This document shows positions 36,566-48,000 of a DNA stretch of 64,000 nucleotides, one piece after another. The DNA comes from Magnolia sinica (taxonomy: Eukaryota; Streptophyta; Magnoliopsida; Magnoliales; Magnoliaceae): assembly GCF_029962835.1 (NCBI RefSeq), contig NC_080582.1:16314032-16378031 (forward strand), given 5' to 3'. Both the position numbers and the translations under genes were made by a program. The first letter of the stretch is position 1; each line of letters starts with the position of its first letter. The notes beneath the pieces are model-generated. The model ran no database searches. It saw only the letters and a list, made by a program, of their open reading frames with translations, and was not told the DNA's origin.

Positions 36566-38242
36566 ATCACCTCTTGTGAGACGATCCCTTCTCTCTTTAG
36601 GATCAGATCAGCATCACCGAGATTGGAACAAGAAGTCTTTTGGGAACGTCTTCCAAAATGTTAAACAGGAAGAAGATGCAATTACCTCAGCGGAACAGGC
36701 CCTTTTCTCTTCAAGATTAGATCAGCATCACCTCTTGTTGAAAGACGCCATAGCTCACCTGGGAAAAACCCTCTTACAAAAAGAGATTTATTGGAAGCAA
36801 AAATCCCGCAACGAGTGGCTTCAGGAGGGTGACAGCAACACGAAAATTTTCCTCCAGTCAGTTATGGAAAGAAGACAACAAGCGACGATACACCAAATCA
36901 CGTCAGAGTCAGGTATCATCCTCTCATCCCAGGATGAAATTGAATCAGAAGTGGTTCACTATTTCAAAGATTTGTACTCAGCTGATAGTAAGCCTCGGTC
37001 ATGGGAAATAGTGGAATCTATCCCACGATTAGTCACAGATCTGGACAACGAGTTTAAGACTTGGAGGAAGTTAACGCAGCCGCTTTCAACATTCCAGGAG
37101 ATGGCGCTTCCTGTTTGAATGGCTACACGGGCAGTTTCATTACTCTATACTAGGAAATAGTTGCAGCAGATGTTCATGCAGTAGTCTGTGATTTTTTCGC
37201 AGGAAATTTATTCCTGAGAAGCTTAGGCAACACGCTCATCTGCCTCATCCCATAGATCCCAAACCCTACCAAATTCTCAGAGTACAGACTGATAAGTCTA
37301 TGCAATTGCCTCCACAAACTCATATCCAAAGTCATAGTGACTAGGCTAGCCTCGATCCTCCCTAAACTGACATCAGAAGAGCAAGGCGACTTCGTTCAAG
37401 GCCGAAATATATCAGAAAATATTGCTCTAGCTGATGAATTGCTGGTAGAAATAGACAGGAAGATAAGAGGAGGGGAATGTTATTATCTAGCTAGATATGC
37501 AGAAGGCATATGATAGAATGGAGTAGAATTTTGTTAATTGCATTCTTCTCCAGTTTGGATTCGCAAGCGACTGGTTGGTCATGGCGGAAGGGTTCTGGAA
37601 AGACATGTGGCTGTCAACATTAGTAAATGGCAAAATGGCAGGCTTCTTTCAGCCTTTACGAGGTCTCCGACAAGGAGATCCTCTTTCTCCGGCTATTTTC
37701 ATCCTAGTGTCGGAGGTCCTGAGCAGGGGACTCCATCGTCTTTTCCAACAAGGTATTTGCTCTCCTTTTCATGTTCCTCGCTCATGCCCCTTGATTTCTA
37801 ACCTTTTATTTGCAGACGACACGATTGTATTTATTAATGAAGGTAAAGCATCTATTCAAAATCTCATATGCTTTCTCAAGAAGTACGAGGCTACCTTAGG
37901 CCAATGGATCAACTCTAGGAAAAGCCGCTACATTGTCTCGAAAAAGACCCCACAATTCCGAATTCATACAATCACCCATCTTGCCGGCTTTAGGCAAGAT
38001 AAGCTTCCCATCATGTACCTTGGAGTCCCTATTTCGAATGAAAGGCTAAAAGCTCTCAACTTCCATCATCTCAAGCACAAAAAGCTTATAGGAAAACAGC
38101 AGGATGGAAATCAATAACGTTGACTCAAGCTGGGAGGATTGTGCTAATTAATGTGCTTTCAAGTCAACCCATCCACACTCTAGCAGCAACCAACATTAAT
38201 TCTAGCCTCCATATGCAAAGAAATGGAAACTATGTTCGTCAT

Positions 38243-39055
38243 TGTTGTCGAATGCGATTACATATGCGTATATGCGATCGCATATGCGCATACTGTTGAT
38301 AAAATCGCATATGCCATCATGGCATATGTGATCCTGGCAAATATGTCATGGCATACTTTTATATGCGACCAATATGCAATCGCATATGCGATTGCATACT
38401 ACATGTGATCACATATTTCCCAATAGCCAAGAGCGGAAGAAATTTTTTTATTTTTTATTTTTCCAATTTGGAGAACTTTTGCCTATAAATAGGCACTCAT
38501 ATCCCCTCCATTTTCACTATTCTTTACTCCAAAGCTTTAAATCTCTTACTCTTTTTCTCGTAAACCTCTTTCTCTCTTACTCTAATTTCTCTACAATTAT
38601 TTCAATTATTTTTATTTTTTGTATTTTATAAGTTGTGCTTACTTTTTGTGAACCAAGTTGTAAGTTATATCTTATAAGTTGTTTTAAGTTATCCATTTAT
38701 CAATAAAATTTCTTTGTTCGAAGTTTATAATAATTAGTTATCTTTTAATATAGCTTGTTGATTGTTTTGTTAAAATTTATATAATATAATATAAGTAATT
38801 AAATATCTAACTTAATGAAACACTCAAACTATAATGAAATAAGTAAAATAACCCAATCCAATCATGTGTACTAATTGGACAAGTTTTTTTTTTTTTTTTT
38901 TTGTTTTTGTTTTTTTAATTTTTAATAGAATTTTTTCAATTTTTTTTTTCAAATTTCTATTAAAAAAAAAGAGTCATGGCATATGCGATTGTGCGATTGC
39001 ATATGCGAACAACATATGTTGATCGCATGTGATTGCATATGCGATTTGATAACAT
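38243..39055. mobile_element. Non-autonomous element with ATGCGAT palindromic ends
   Basis: Both ends consist of overlapping CATATGCGATTGCATATGCG-type palindromes. The outermost 'tgttgtcgaatgcgat' is matched by the reverse complement 'tgttatcaaatcgcat'. It cuts LINE ORF2 between the 'ETMF' and 'FVDFMWGE' codings. The middle is very A/T-rich and includes a TATA-like 'cctataaatagg' (38481-38492) followed by a pyrimidine-rich leader-like stretch. No protein is encoded. Superfamily undetermined. Confidence 0.6.
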
Positions 39056-39359
39056 CGATTTTTGTAGACTTTATGTGGGGAGAGATAGATAATAAAAAGA
39101 AACATCACTGGGTTAGCTGGAGAGGATATGCTACCCAAAAAAAAGGTGGCTTGGGCGACAGGAGGCTCCAAGAGGTCATGGTAAGCTTCAACATGACAAT
39201 GTGCTTCTCCGCACTCAAAGGGCAGTCCTTGTGGGCAAAATTTATCCAAGTTAAATACTTCTCCCGTTTCATTCAAAAACCCACCTCGGCCATGCGCTTC
39301 GGATCCAAGGTATGGAAGTCTATTGCTAGATACCTTCTGTTGATGCCAAAATCTGGCCG

Positions 39360-40026
39360 TGTTGCCTCACCTCCTAGTAGCCAAAGTATTTGCAATTTAC
39401 TGAAGAACAAGAGAAGATACAGGGGGCGCCAGTTAAGGCCGGGAACCCTCCCATGCCTAAGTTATGATATGGACTTACAATAGGCGTAATAGAATCAGAG
39501 TATTTGTCATCCCTTTCACTGTAGATGAGGCCTTTATTTATAGCCTTTGGTCTCAGAGACGTATATGGCAATAACTCTTGGATGGTGATTGTGTATTATG
39601 GAAGAGATCTTTTTCTAGACGTGTTGTGATCGACTTCCTAAAATTGTCAACGAATATCTCAGAGGATAATCCTATCTTCATATATTGTAAGTGTATTTGT
39701 ATTCTGAGGTGGTGGTCGATATCCGAGGCCGAGGTTAGTATCTGAGGCCGAGGTCTTTGATCGAGGCCGAACTCTGAGGTCGAGGTCTTTGGTTATGGTC
39801 GGCCTCCGAGGTCGAGGTCATCCCTTGAGACCGTGGTCGGTACCACCTTAGGTCGGCCTCCAAGGCCGAGGTCGGTATTCGAGGCCTGTCATTGAGGCTG
39901 AGGTAGAAATAGCTGACACCAAAGGTCAAGGTGATTTTTTGGATCTCAAGCAATCCATAGTCATCCAGTCTGGCTGCTCAGCTCATCTGTCTCATACATC
40001 TGGTCAGTAAATTTTTACCCATAACA
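39360..40026 (-). repeat. Solo LTR, minus orientation
   Basis: Read on the minus strand it begins TGTTATGGGTAAAA, has GAGGTC/GGTCGAG-rich upstream sequence (39700-39900) and a TATA box (CTATAAATAAAGG, about 39532-39544). It continues into an R/U5-like 'aggcatgggagggttcccgg' and ends GGTGAGGCAACA. The R/U5 wording parallels the LTR fragment at 54935-55235 and, more distantly, the Tat LTRs. No internal region is present. Exact ends are tentative because the flanking bases show no clean target duplication. Confidence 0.5.
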
Positions 40027-41988
40027 CCTTCCATTCACTATCCACAGCTCAAGGTGGATGATTGGCAAAGGAGAGGTAAACCTCTACAGGGAAAACTAAC
40101 TAGGAAATGGGCTACTTGCATAAGTGGATGGCGTTAGAGTTCCGGTTGAAATGATGTCCTTGAAGGTAAAAGACCTTCCCACTCCAAACGGATGCAATTT
40201 AACCCTATTAGCAAAACATGTGTGTTCCCATCTTCTTGCCAGGATAGCAACAAGCAAGATAAGCATATCAAATGACGAAGATGAGCTGATCTGAACATCA
40301 TCTCCATCACAAAAATTCACTATTAAATCAGCATGGAACGTCTTACATAGTAGAAGTCATAATCAGGATTGGGCAAAATGGGTGTGGCACAAGCTTATCC
40401 CGCCAAAAATATCCATGTTGGCATGGAAGGCGTTGAAAAGAGCGATCCCAGTCGAAAAGGCAGTGCAATGCCTTGGTGTTCACACATTCTCAAAATGTGT
40501 ATGCTATGAATTGTACTATGGGCAGCCCTCTCTGGGAATCCAACCATCCTCCTCTTTACTAGTCACGGAGTAGCATAACAACTCTGATGGTGTTCGCCTC
40601 ATCCCCATTCCAACACACAGAGCGGACAACACCTCTGAAGGAGTCAACAAAGAAACATAGCCCATCCCAGTTGCGCCTCCTTTTCAGATCAGTAGTTCAT
40701 CCTCAGGGATTGATGAGGAATCCATCGATCACCTTTTTTGCAAAGGTAGACTAGCAAAAGAGGTGTGGTCTTTCTTCAACAACATTTTTTTATGTTCACG
40801 AAGGTCATATCCACTCTCTGGAGCAAAGGCTAAGCATATGGACCAATAGAGCCAGCGATAGCTTGAGATTTCTCAGACTACGAGGCCTATCCCCAAGCAT
40901 CATTTTGTGGGAAATCTGGTTGGCTAGGAATGCAAATAGATTTGATAACGAACCCATCGTTGCATCAGAAGTTGTTGCTAGAATAAAATGATGGCTTGGG
41001 GAGTTATCTCACCAAATGCCATAGGACGGTTTCTGCCCTTTCCTTCAACAGGTGGCCCTCCAGGTGATGGATAACACATTCACACAGGGAAGTTGAAGGA
41101 AACCTCACTATCTCATATGGACTCCGCCGATAGAGGGATGAGTGAAGCTCAATGCAGATGGATCGTCTCAAGGAAACCCAGGAGAGGGGGGAGGAGGAGG
41201 GGGAATTTGTAGGGATCATCAAGGCAACCTCATTTTCGAATTCCACCATTACTTTGATTGAGTTACAAACACGGAAGCGGAAGCGCGAGCAATTTTGAAG
41301 GGGATCAAGCAATGTAAATCCCAAGGCCTTCAAAGGATCATCATTGAATCAGACTTCAAAATCATTTTCAGAAGCATTACAAATCCGCAATCAGTGCCTC
41401 ATTGGAAGATTTGGTATGATATAAAAGTGATCTGTCAGTAGGGGTGCACACGGGTCGGTTCGATCCGGTTTTGGGGTGAAACCGGAACTGAACCGTTCCT
41501 AACAGTTCTGCAAATATTGGAATCGGAACCAAACCGTTAGCATCCTAGAACCGAACCGAAACCGGACCGTGAAGAACGGTTCGGTCCCGGATCGAATCCA
41601 CAGTTCTAGGCTTTTAAAAGTCCAGCCCAGTTAGTTGATTAGAAAAAAAGAAAAACAAAAAAGAAGATGAAATAGAAGAAAAAGAATAATCTGCTCTAAT
41701 AGCAAAAAAAGGCTAGGATCTTCCACCTGAAAGATGGGTTAGAAAACTTCAACCAAGCTTTTCAGAGCTATACATTTGTCTTGCAAATTGTCTCCCACCT
41801 GACCAGTTGGTCAACCAGATTCTTGGGTTCGGGCATTAACATAATAGCACCATTCCAATGAATGACTTGGATCTCAGATCTAGTGTGCGATGGTGGCACA
41901 TGAGTGGCATGTACGTGAGTTTTATTCCATGTGTGTGGCTTAACAAAGCTCCATTTAGTGATCTATAGTTGTATACCATGAATGAAAG

Positions 41989-41989
<1 letters not shown>

Positions 41990-42079
<90 letters not shown>
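41990..42079. repeat. (AT)n microsatellite
   Basis: About 44 uninterrupted AT units inside the hAT element. Confidence 0.95.
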
Positions 42080-42081
<2 letters not shown>

Positions 42082-42124
42082 TTTTAAAAAAGGATAAAAA
42101 TCAGGGCAATTTGGAATGGTGATT

Positions 42125-42500
42125 CATGGAGTAGGAATCTGACCAGTTAAATGGTTTGAGTGAAGCTGTAATACTTCAAGATTGGAACAGTTACCAAGCT
42201 CTGCTGGAATCCGGCCCAATATGTTGTTGCCTGATAGGGAGAGAATCGCTAAAGATTGGAGAAACCCGTATGTCATTGGAATGCTGCCGGAGAAGGCATT
42301 GGATGTCAGATTCAGGACCTGTAAGCTCAACAAATTGCGACATTGCCAGAAAACGAGCTATCAGCTAGCTCGAGAACCTGCAAATTTGACAACCCAGATA
42401 GCTCCATTGGTGGCTCGCTGGACAGATTTTGGCCACTCAAATCCAACACCCTTAGATTCAATAGATTACCAATGCTAGTAGGAATCCTGCCAAAGAAACC
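42125..42500 (-). pseudogene. Captured LRR receptor-kinase fragment
   Basis: The minus strand encodes about five consecutive plant extracellular leucine-rich repeats. Examples are GFFGRIPTSIGNLLNLRVLD, LSGLSNLQVLELADSSFSG, LSLQVLNLTSNAFSG, FLQSLAILSLSGNNILG, RIPAELGNCSNLEVLQLHSN and LTGQIPTP. The phrasing is close to what I recall for the Arabidopsis At4g36180 / At1g75640 LRR kinases. One frame change occurs near 42330. Neither signal peptide, transmembrane helix nor kinase domain is present. It is wholly inside the hAT element, so it was captured from a host gene. The 24-residue LxxLxLxxNxLxGxIP repeat makes the family call firm; the exact parent is inference. Confidence 0.82.
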
Positions 42501-42504
42501 ACTC

Positions 42505-42615
42505 GTGTTCACAAGCCCCAAATCCCTAACCCCTTTTCTTATCGCAAGCCCCAAATCCCTAACCCTTTTTCTCGTCGCAAGCCCCAAATCCCCAACCCCT
42601 TTCTCGTCACAAAAA
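42505..42615. repeat. ~35-bp tandem repeat, three copies
   Basis: 'gccccaaatccctaaccc' plus a 'ttttct.tcgcaa' spacer recurs three times within the hAT element, next to the LRR fragment. Confidence 0.8.
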
Positions 42616-43262
42616 AAAAAAAGGCTAGGAGAGGGGCAAAGGGCAGGGAGTGCTGTGAGAGAGGGCAGGGGGCAGGGAGTGCGGTGCGAGAGAGGGCAGG
42701 GCGTGGATTGATGCAACTTAGGGTTTTTTTTTTTTTTTTTTGGTTTTAAATACATTGGATCGACGGTTCAGATCCACGGTTCTTATCACGATTCGGTTCT
42801 ACAGTTCGAATCAACGGTTCGGTTAACGATTTGAATCAACGGTTCGGTTCGGTTCTACGGGAGTACCCTAAACCAGAACCGATCCGTAATCAATGATTTT
42901 CAAAATTTGGGAACCGGAACCGGACTGATCCAATAGTTCCGATCGGGTTACACGGTTCTAACGGTTAAATGTGCACCCCTATCTGTCAGGAAATTGGAGG
43001 TATTAACCGCCAGTTCAGTTATATTTTCAGAGAATCCAACTCGATAGCAGATCGCTTAGCCGCTTAGGCAGCAGTGGAGCCCCGAATAGGCTGTACAGGC
43101 TCCGCCCATCCCTTCCAAGGGAGGCGAGAGATATGTTTATGATGGACAAGGCAAGCTTGGGAACCTTTCACTGGGGATAGCGATCTTAGTCGTGGAATCT
43201 TGTTTCGTTGCCCTTTTTCTGCCCTGTACTGCAATTTGTCATGGCTAAAATAAGGAATCATT

Positions 43263-44130
43263 ATCCAAGGTTGGGCTGGATGTTGTTTTGTTTTGTAGCA
43301 CTTACAGCAGGCATCTCCCAGCTGCCCAGCTGTTTAATTTCTCCGGTCATTTGATTAGCAATCCCATGAAGAAATTATAGATTGGTTATGTTGATCCCTG
43401 TCTCAAGCTCCTACCAGTTGCCTCTTTCAAGGAAGATCTCGGTGCCAGTCTCGAACCCTGAGGTGGTTCTAGTTATTCGTTCGGATTGCTCTTTGCATAT
43501 ATCCTGTTAGCTGCTGTATCTAGCCTTGTTGTTTGGTTAAGGAATGTTGTGATAAGTAATTGTATGTTGTTTGGGGGAAGGTTGTTAGTTGGTGGCTATA
43601 TGTTGTGCTTTGTTGTTTGGGAATTGTTGAGTAGTTTGGTGGGTGGAGTTGTTGTTGTTCTTTGCTGGAGGCGGTGATCTATGCAGTTGGTGCTTTGGGA
43701 GGCTGCTGCAAGTTTGGTTTTGTGTTGTGAGTGGTGGTCTATGGCTGCTAGTTTAAAAACAAAGTGCATCAGGTGGAGCTAGAGAGTGATGATGAGCTAT
43801 TGAGTGCCTGGCTGGCCCGTGTTTTGTTCATGCCGTCTGCTGGAGCAGAGGTCTTTGGGCTAGGCTGAGAAGGTGGCTCTATAGGTCTGGTGGGCTGTCA
43901 GCTAGTTTATTGGCGGTAGTTGTGCGCTGTCAGCTGGTTTGGGAGAAGGCTGTAAAGTGGGGCAAAATGTCGGTAGTTGCTTCCTATTAGAAATAAATAG
44001 TTCAGTGAGGAGTAGAGTGGAAGTTCGGAGGGCTTTGGTTGACTATAGGTGGCAATGGGAAAGATTGCAGAGGCAGAGTGAAGCATTTTGTGCTGGTTCT
44101 CAACATTTTGGTAACGGGAAGCCATTTCGT
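43263..44130 (+). other. G/T-rich sequence after LINE, probably its 3' UTR
   Basis: The LINE coding homology ends near 43160-43260. The next 0.9 kb is rich in 'gttgttg', 'ggttgttagttggtgg' and similar G/T words, with short frames only. Since the CACTA element starts at 44131 and an A-run tail (50728-50746) lies shortly beyond its other end, the LINE's 3' untranslated region may continue across the CACTA insertion. That is inference. Confidence 0.35.
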
Positions 44131-44562
44131 CACTACACCAAAATTGTCATTTAGAAACGGTTTAAAACCGTTCCTAAATGCTTCAAAAACAGTTTCAAAC
44201 CATTCCTAAATGAGGCGTCGTAGAAAAACAAGAACGGTTCAGAACCGTTTTGGGTACCGTTTCAATTTTTAGAAACGGAGTTCTAAGAACGGTTTTAAAC
44301 CGTTCTAGTGCCAATGGTCACATTTTATGCACAATTTTCGAAACGGTTTTGAATGCTTATTAATGTTGCCAACGGTCAAAACTTAGGATGGAATTTTAAG
44401 AACAATTTTAAACCCCTTTGTTCATTGTAAAAGAGAGAGTGGGGTATGTAATCTACTTGTATTATATGCTAGATAATTACACAAATAGAAGAACAAGACA
44501 ATAGATCGGCGGTTCCAATCATCGTAACACCCAGCATGTGGGCCCACTGGTGGTGACGGACG

Positions 44563-45090
44563 ATGGTCATGTATCACAACAGTTAGATCCATCATCCGTT
44601 CATGCTTCTTAGACTTGCCTTGGCATTTCATGCACCTTATCTGCAATAACCATTCATGTTTCCAGCAGCTATTCAGTACCCAATACAAAATTTTGTTGCA
44701 GAAACCACGATAAAAAAGAATACAAAGATCTGATGAAAATGCTCTCGATCTTGAGGCCAATAGACGTACCTTAGATTGAAGGTAACCCCCGAAAATCAGT
44801 TGTATAAGAGTAGTTTCCCCTGCCAAAGGGTCCGTTGTATTTGCACCAACTTCCAGGCACACAGATTGCATTGTATCAATAGCATACCTGCCAAAATCAC
44901 CCATTAACAGGATATCATTAAATGCATTTGAAATGATAAATTTTATGTCCAGATGGATGCAGCATAAACTCCAGAAATAGTTTAAACAGCTGACCTCAAA
45001 AATTCATGGGCATCTTCTTCTTAGGTGATCAAAGTGTTTTTGGATATGATTAACTGTAGCATGCTCCAAATAATATGCACTCATTTCCTT
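44563..45090 (-). pseudogene. Captured UBP16/17-type ubiquitin protease fragment
   Basis: Three pieces of a plant ubiquitin-specific protease are visible on the minus strand. The first ends EEDAHEFLR (to 44995). The second, 44887-44770, reads YAIDTMQSVCLEVGANT and ETTLIQLIFGGYLQSK. The third, from 44640, reads IRCMKCQGKSKKHERMMDLTV. Two introns with matching phase separate them (gtcagc...ggcag and gtacgt...tgcag). The pieces cover the middle of the USP catalytic domain. The catalytic Cys and His boxes are not present, so no enzyme can result. Homology stops after the DLTV segment and is replaced by unrelated sequence. Because introns are kept, capture was at the DNA level. Confidence 0.8.
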
Positions 45091-48000
45091 CCTGCAATGC
45101 AAATAATGAACATTATCATTCTAGTAAGAAGTGGAGCAGTATGCTCTAGGAATGGCATTTACCGACTGAAAAAAAATCTTGTTAAAGCAAAAGATTTGCT
45201 GAAAAGGAACCCATTCTTAGGTAAGCATACATTGAGGACTGACAGTCTAAACATGTATTGTGATCGTCGACAGACTGTTAGAGCCTAGAGGTTTCAATAT
45301 ACAATATATATAAATTAATATATATGTATTTGTGTGCTTGTCTGTGGAAGGAAAAAAGAAAAAAGAACAAAGAAAAAAGGACACAGATAAGCATACTAGT
45401 AGCAAACTTTATATAACTGTGTTCATGTCTATAAAGAATAAATGTACAATGTTCACTATCAAGCTTCCTTTATTTAGTACAACTAGTAGAAGACTAGCAT
45501 TAACAAAATTTACTGCCTTGCGTATACAGTTTGTGTAATGAGAACTAACCTGCAAATGATGTGTTTCGTAATCCTGCAAAAATGCAGACAGAATTCAAAT
45601 GAGCATATGTTAGCTAGATTGGATCACAATTAAAAACAGAATACAAATATGTCAACAGAACCTGATGGAATACTGCATATGCGCCACTCCAAGTAATTCA
45701 CAACACGAGCATACCAGATAAAAGAAGATCAGCAGCAAAAACATCTCTATCAAGGTCTAAAGGGAAAATTAATACATGAAACATGTACATTCTGTATCAA
45801 CAGCTATGTAAATAAGTAGATGAGATGAATAGCTTAAATATCATGCAATATTGAGTAGACTTGCCCAGTTGCAATCAGTACTGGCCCTAGAAGCAACGAA
45901 TCCATGGCCAATTCAGGCATGTTCCAAAGACATGCATATCAGCAAACTCGTACAGGCAACTGGTCCATGTCAAAGAAGCCAAACATGGATCATGCAAACC
46001 AAAGTTTTGAACAGATTCAGTGTGGCTTGCCTGAATCATACCAGTTTCTGCAATATGACTAGGACTGACCACTGCCCAAGTGAGTCTGGGATTTTAGACC
46101 CTGCTACATGCAAGGTCATGTTTATAGAAGTAAAATGATTCAGCAACCCGAGAAAGATATCCATATGATGAAGAAAAGGTGAGAATGTTCTGACATTAGC
46201 AGTGACATTATCTTTGTAAAACATAGAATAAGAAAAAGTAACCTCTATCAATCCATTCTATGCAAAGAAAAAAGTGATGACTGAATTGGCTGTGTTGGCA
46301 CTGACACCTTTTCCAATAAAAACAATATTAAATTACCATTAGTCACTATCCAATGGCTCTTTGGATGACACCTACCCCAAGCGGGCCCCATCGAATGAAT
46401 CGCTCAGTGACTTGTTGAAACCCATGTCTAATAAAAGTACTTGTTCTTCTCACAAAAGAAGCTAAGTAAAAATGTACGAACTCAGATTTTGAAAAGTTTT
46501 GTACCTCCAAACACATTGTTTCACACAGCACATGTGCCAATCTAGCAAGTGTGTGGGACATCAGAGTGGTGCATAAGTATCATGCAATATATATCCTAAT
46601 TTACTGAAGGTAATCAGATTAGAGAAAATTTTCAGATGGGAGAAAAATATGTACGTTGGTTGACAGTCAAGGTTTGGCAGGGAAACATGCAGAAAAGTGA
46701 CAACTGGGATGATCAGTAATTGTGAGCCAATCCAGATGGGCCCCACTAGATGGAGAGATGAGACTCTAAACTGAATCTTCATACAGGGCTGCATAAAGAC
46801 ATAGAACACAAATCATTAGCAAAAAATCTAAATTTCTCTTTCTTTTCAGAAAACTTATGTACTACGGTACTACCTAAACAATTTTAATGATTTTCTTTTA
46901 CCTATCAATATTGCCTTTACAAACTGATATTTGGTGCCAAAAACATAATATAATAAAATTGAATCCTACTCCCACTTATAATCCATTTTTTAACATTATA
47001 ATTAATAATATGATATATCAAGATTGAATCCTACTCCTTATAAATATCATAAAACCAATAAGATAATTCACTAGTCATGAGATTACTCAGAGCTTGGAAA
47101 GGTCAACCAATAAACACTAAATAGTTTTGGAAGTGCAAAACCCGATCCTGGCTACATACAGTTGCAAAAGTACAACTTTGAATTCTACTTTCCTGCATGT
47201 GCCAATGTGCCTCGTGGAAGTGAGATCTGAAATGTACATGGTAAGAAAATTGCTCAATCCACACGTGTAATCAATTAGCTATAGAAATCATAAAAAATGG
47301 TGGGAAAAAATCTCATTAATCTGAAACATGATCTCAATACAATGTATAAAACTCAACAAAGAAAAGCTAATTGTGAAGGACAAAAACCAACCAACAATAA
47401 AGTCAGCTCAAATAGCTAATGGAAAAAGAAAAGGAAAAGAAAAGTATAACTTAAGCAGCCATCCCATGGTTAGCATGTGGTATCCTGCTAATGTGTACAT
47501 GAAGCAGTCAACTTGAAACAGAGGATCTATTACCTCACCCGCTGCTGCCTTAAAGTGAATATAAATGGCAGATGCTTCCACGCCCTCAGAAACAGTTCTA
47601 TTACCACCACTGCCATGAATTGCTGCCTAAACCTGAAAAAGAAAATAGAAAGGAGCTTATGACAAAGTGATTCTTCAAGTACTCTTTCATACAATCAACT
47701 CTTTCATAATTTGGTTGTTATTATTGTTAGGTAAATACCTGAAGTTGTTGGAATTTGACCAAGAAAATGCTGATTCAGTATATTGTGGGTTGCTTTCAGC
47801 ATACCTAAGCTACTAAAACAAAAAGATTGAAGAGCACCCTACAAATAGATAGATCCACCAGCCACATAACAGCTACTAACACATCCACCAGCCAAGCTCC
47901 AATCACCCCTTTAACCATGTGATAGCTACTAATACAAAAAGATTATACCAAAATAAGAATTTCAACCACTCTTATCAGTCTTATTCATGAATAAGAATCC

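Larger units (their letters stand above)
41439..42981. mobile_element. Non-autonomous hAT transposon carrying host gene piece (Pack-type)
   Basis: The terminal inverted repeats are TAGGGGTGCACA and TGTGCACCCCTA, and both flanks carry the same 8 bases TCTGTCAG (41431-41438 and 42982-42989), the diagnostic target-duplication length of hAT. Subterminal regions are full of CGGTTC/GAACCG words. The element is 1543 bp, has no transposase and interrupts the RNase H part of the LINE. Removing it and one target copy restores continuous LINE homology. Inside are an (AT)n run and an LRR receptor-kinase fragment. Confidence 0.88.
36576..43262 (+). pseudogene. L1-type LINE, 5'-truncated, with three later insertions
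   Basis: The LINE ORF2 reads through four separated stretches. The pre-RT region spans 36576-37118 (NKKSFGNVFQNVKQEE, IYWKQKSRNEWLQEGDSNTK). Reverse transcriptase spans 37200-38120 (GLRQGDPLSPAIF at 37662, FADDT at 37809, MYLGVPIS). The post-RT part is at 39066-39340 (WGEIDNKKKHHWVSWRG). Zinc-finger RVT is at 40330-40790, and an RNase H of the RVT_3 type is at about 41130-41430 and 42990-43070 (LNADGSSQGNPGEGG, IIIESDFK). Insertions at 38243-39055, 39360-40026 and 41439-42981 split it. Numerous stops and frame changes are present; the endonuclease is absent. Net LINE length is about 3.7 kb. Confidence 0.82.

Noticed and set aside
40096-41333. Minus-strand frames of 74-109 codons in the LINE
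   Set aside because: The plus strand here reads as zinc-finger RVT and RNase H of the LINE; the minus frames are shadows.
44422-44904. A complete 160-codon gene with its own ATG
   Set aside because: The frame runs through an intron between two UBP exons and its ATG lies in the preceding intron, so it is a read-through of a captured fragment, not a stand-alone gene.
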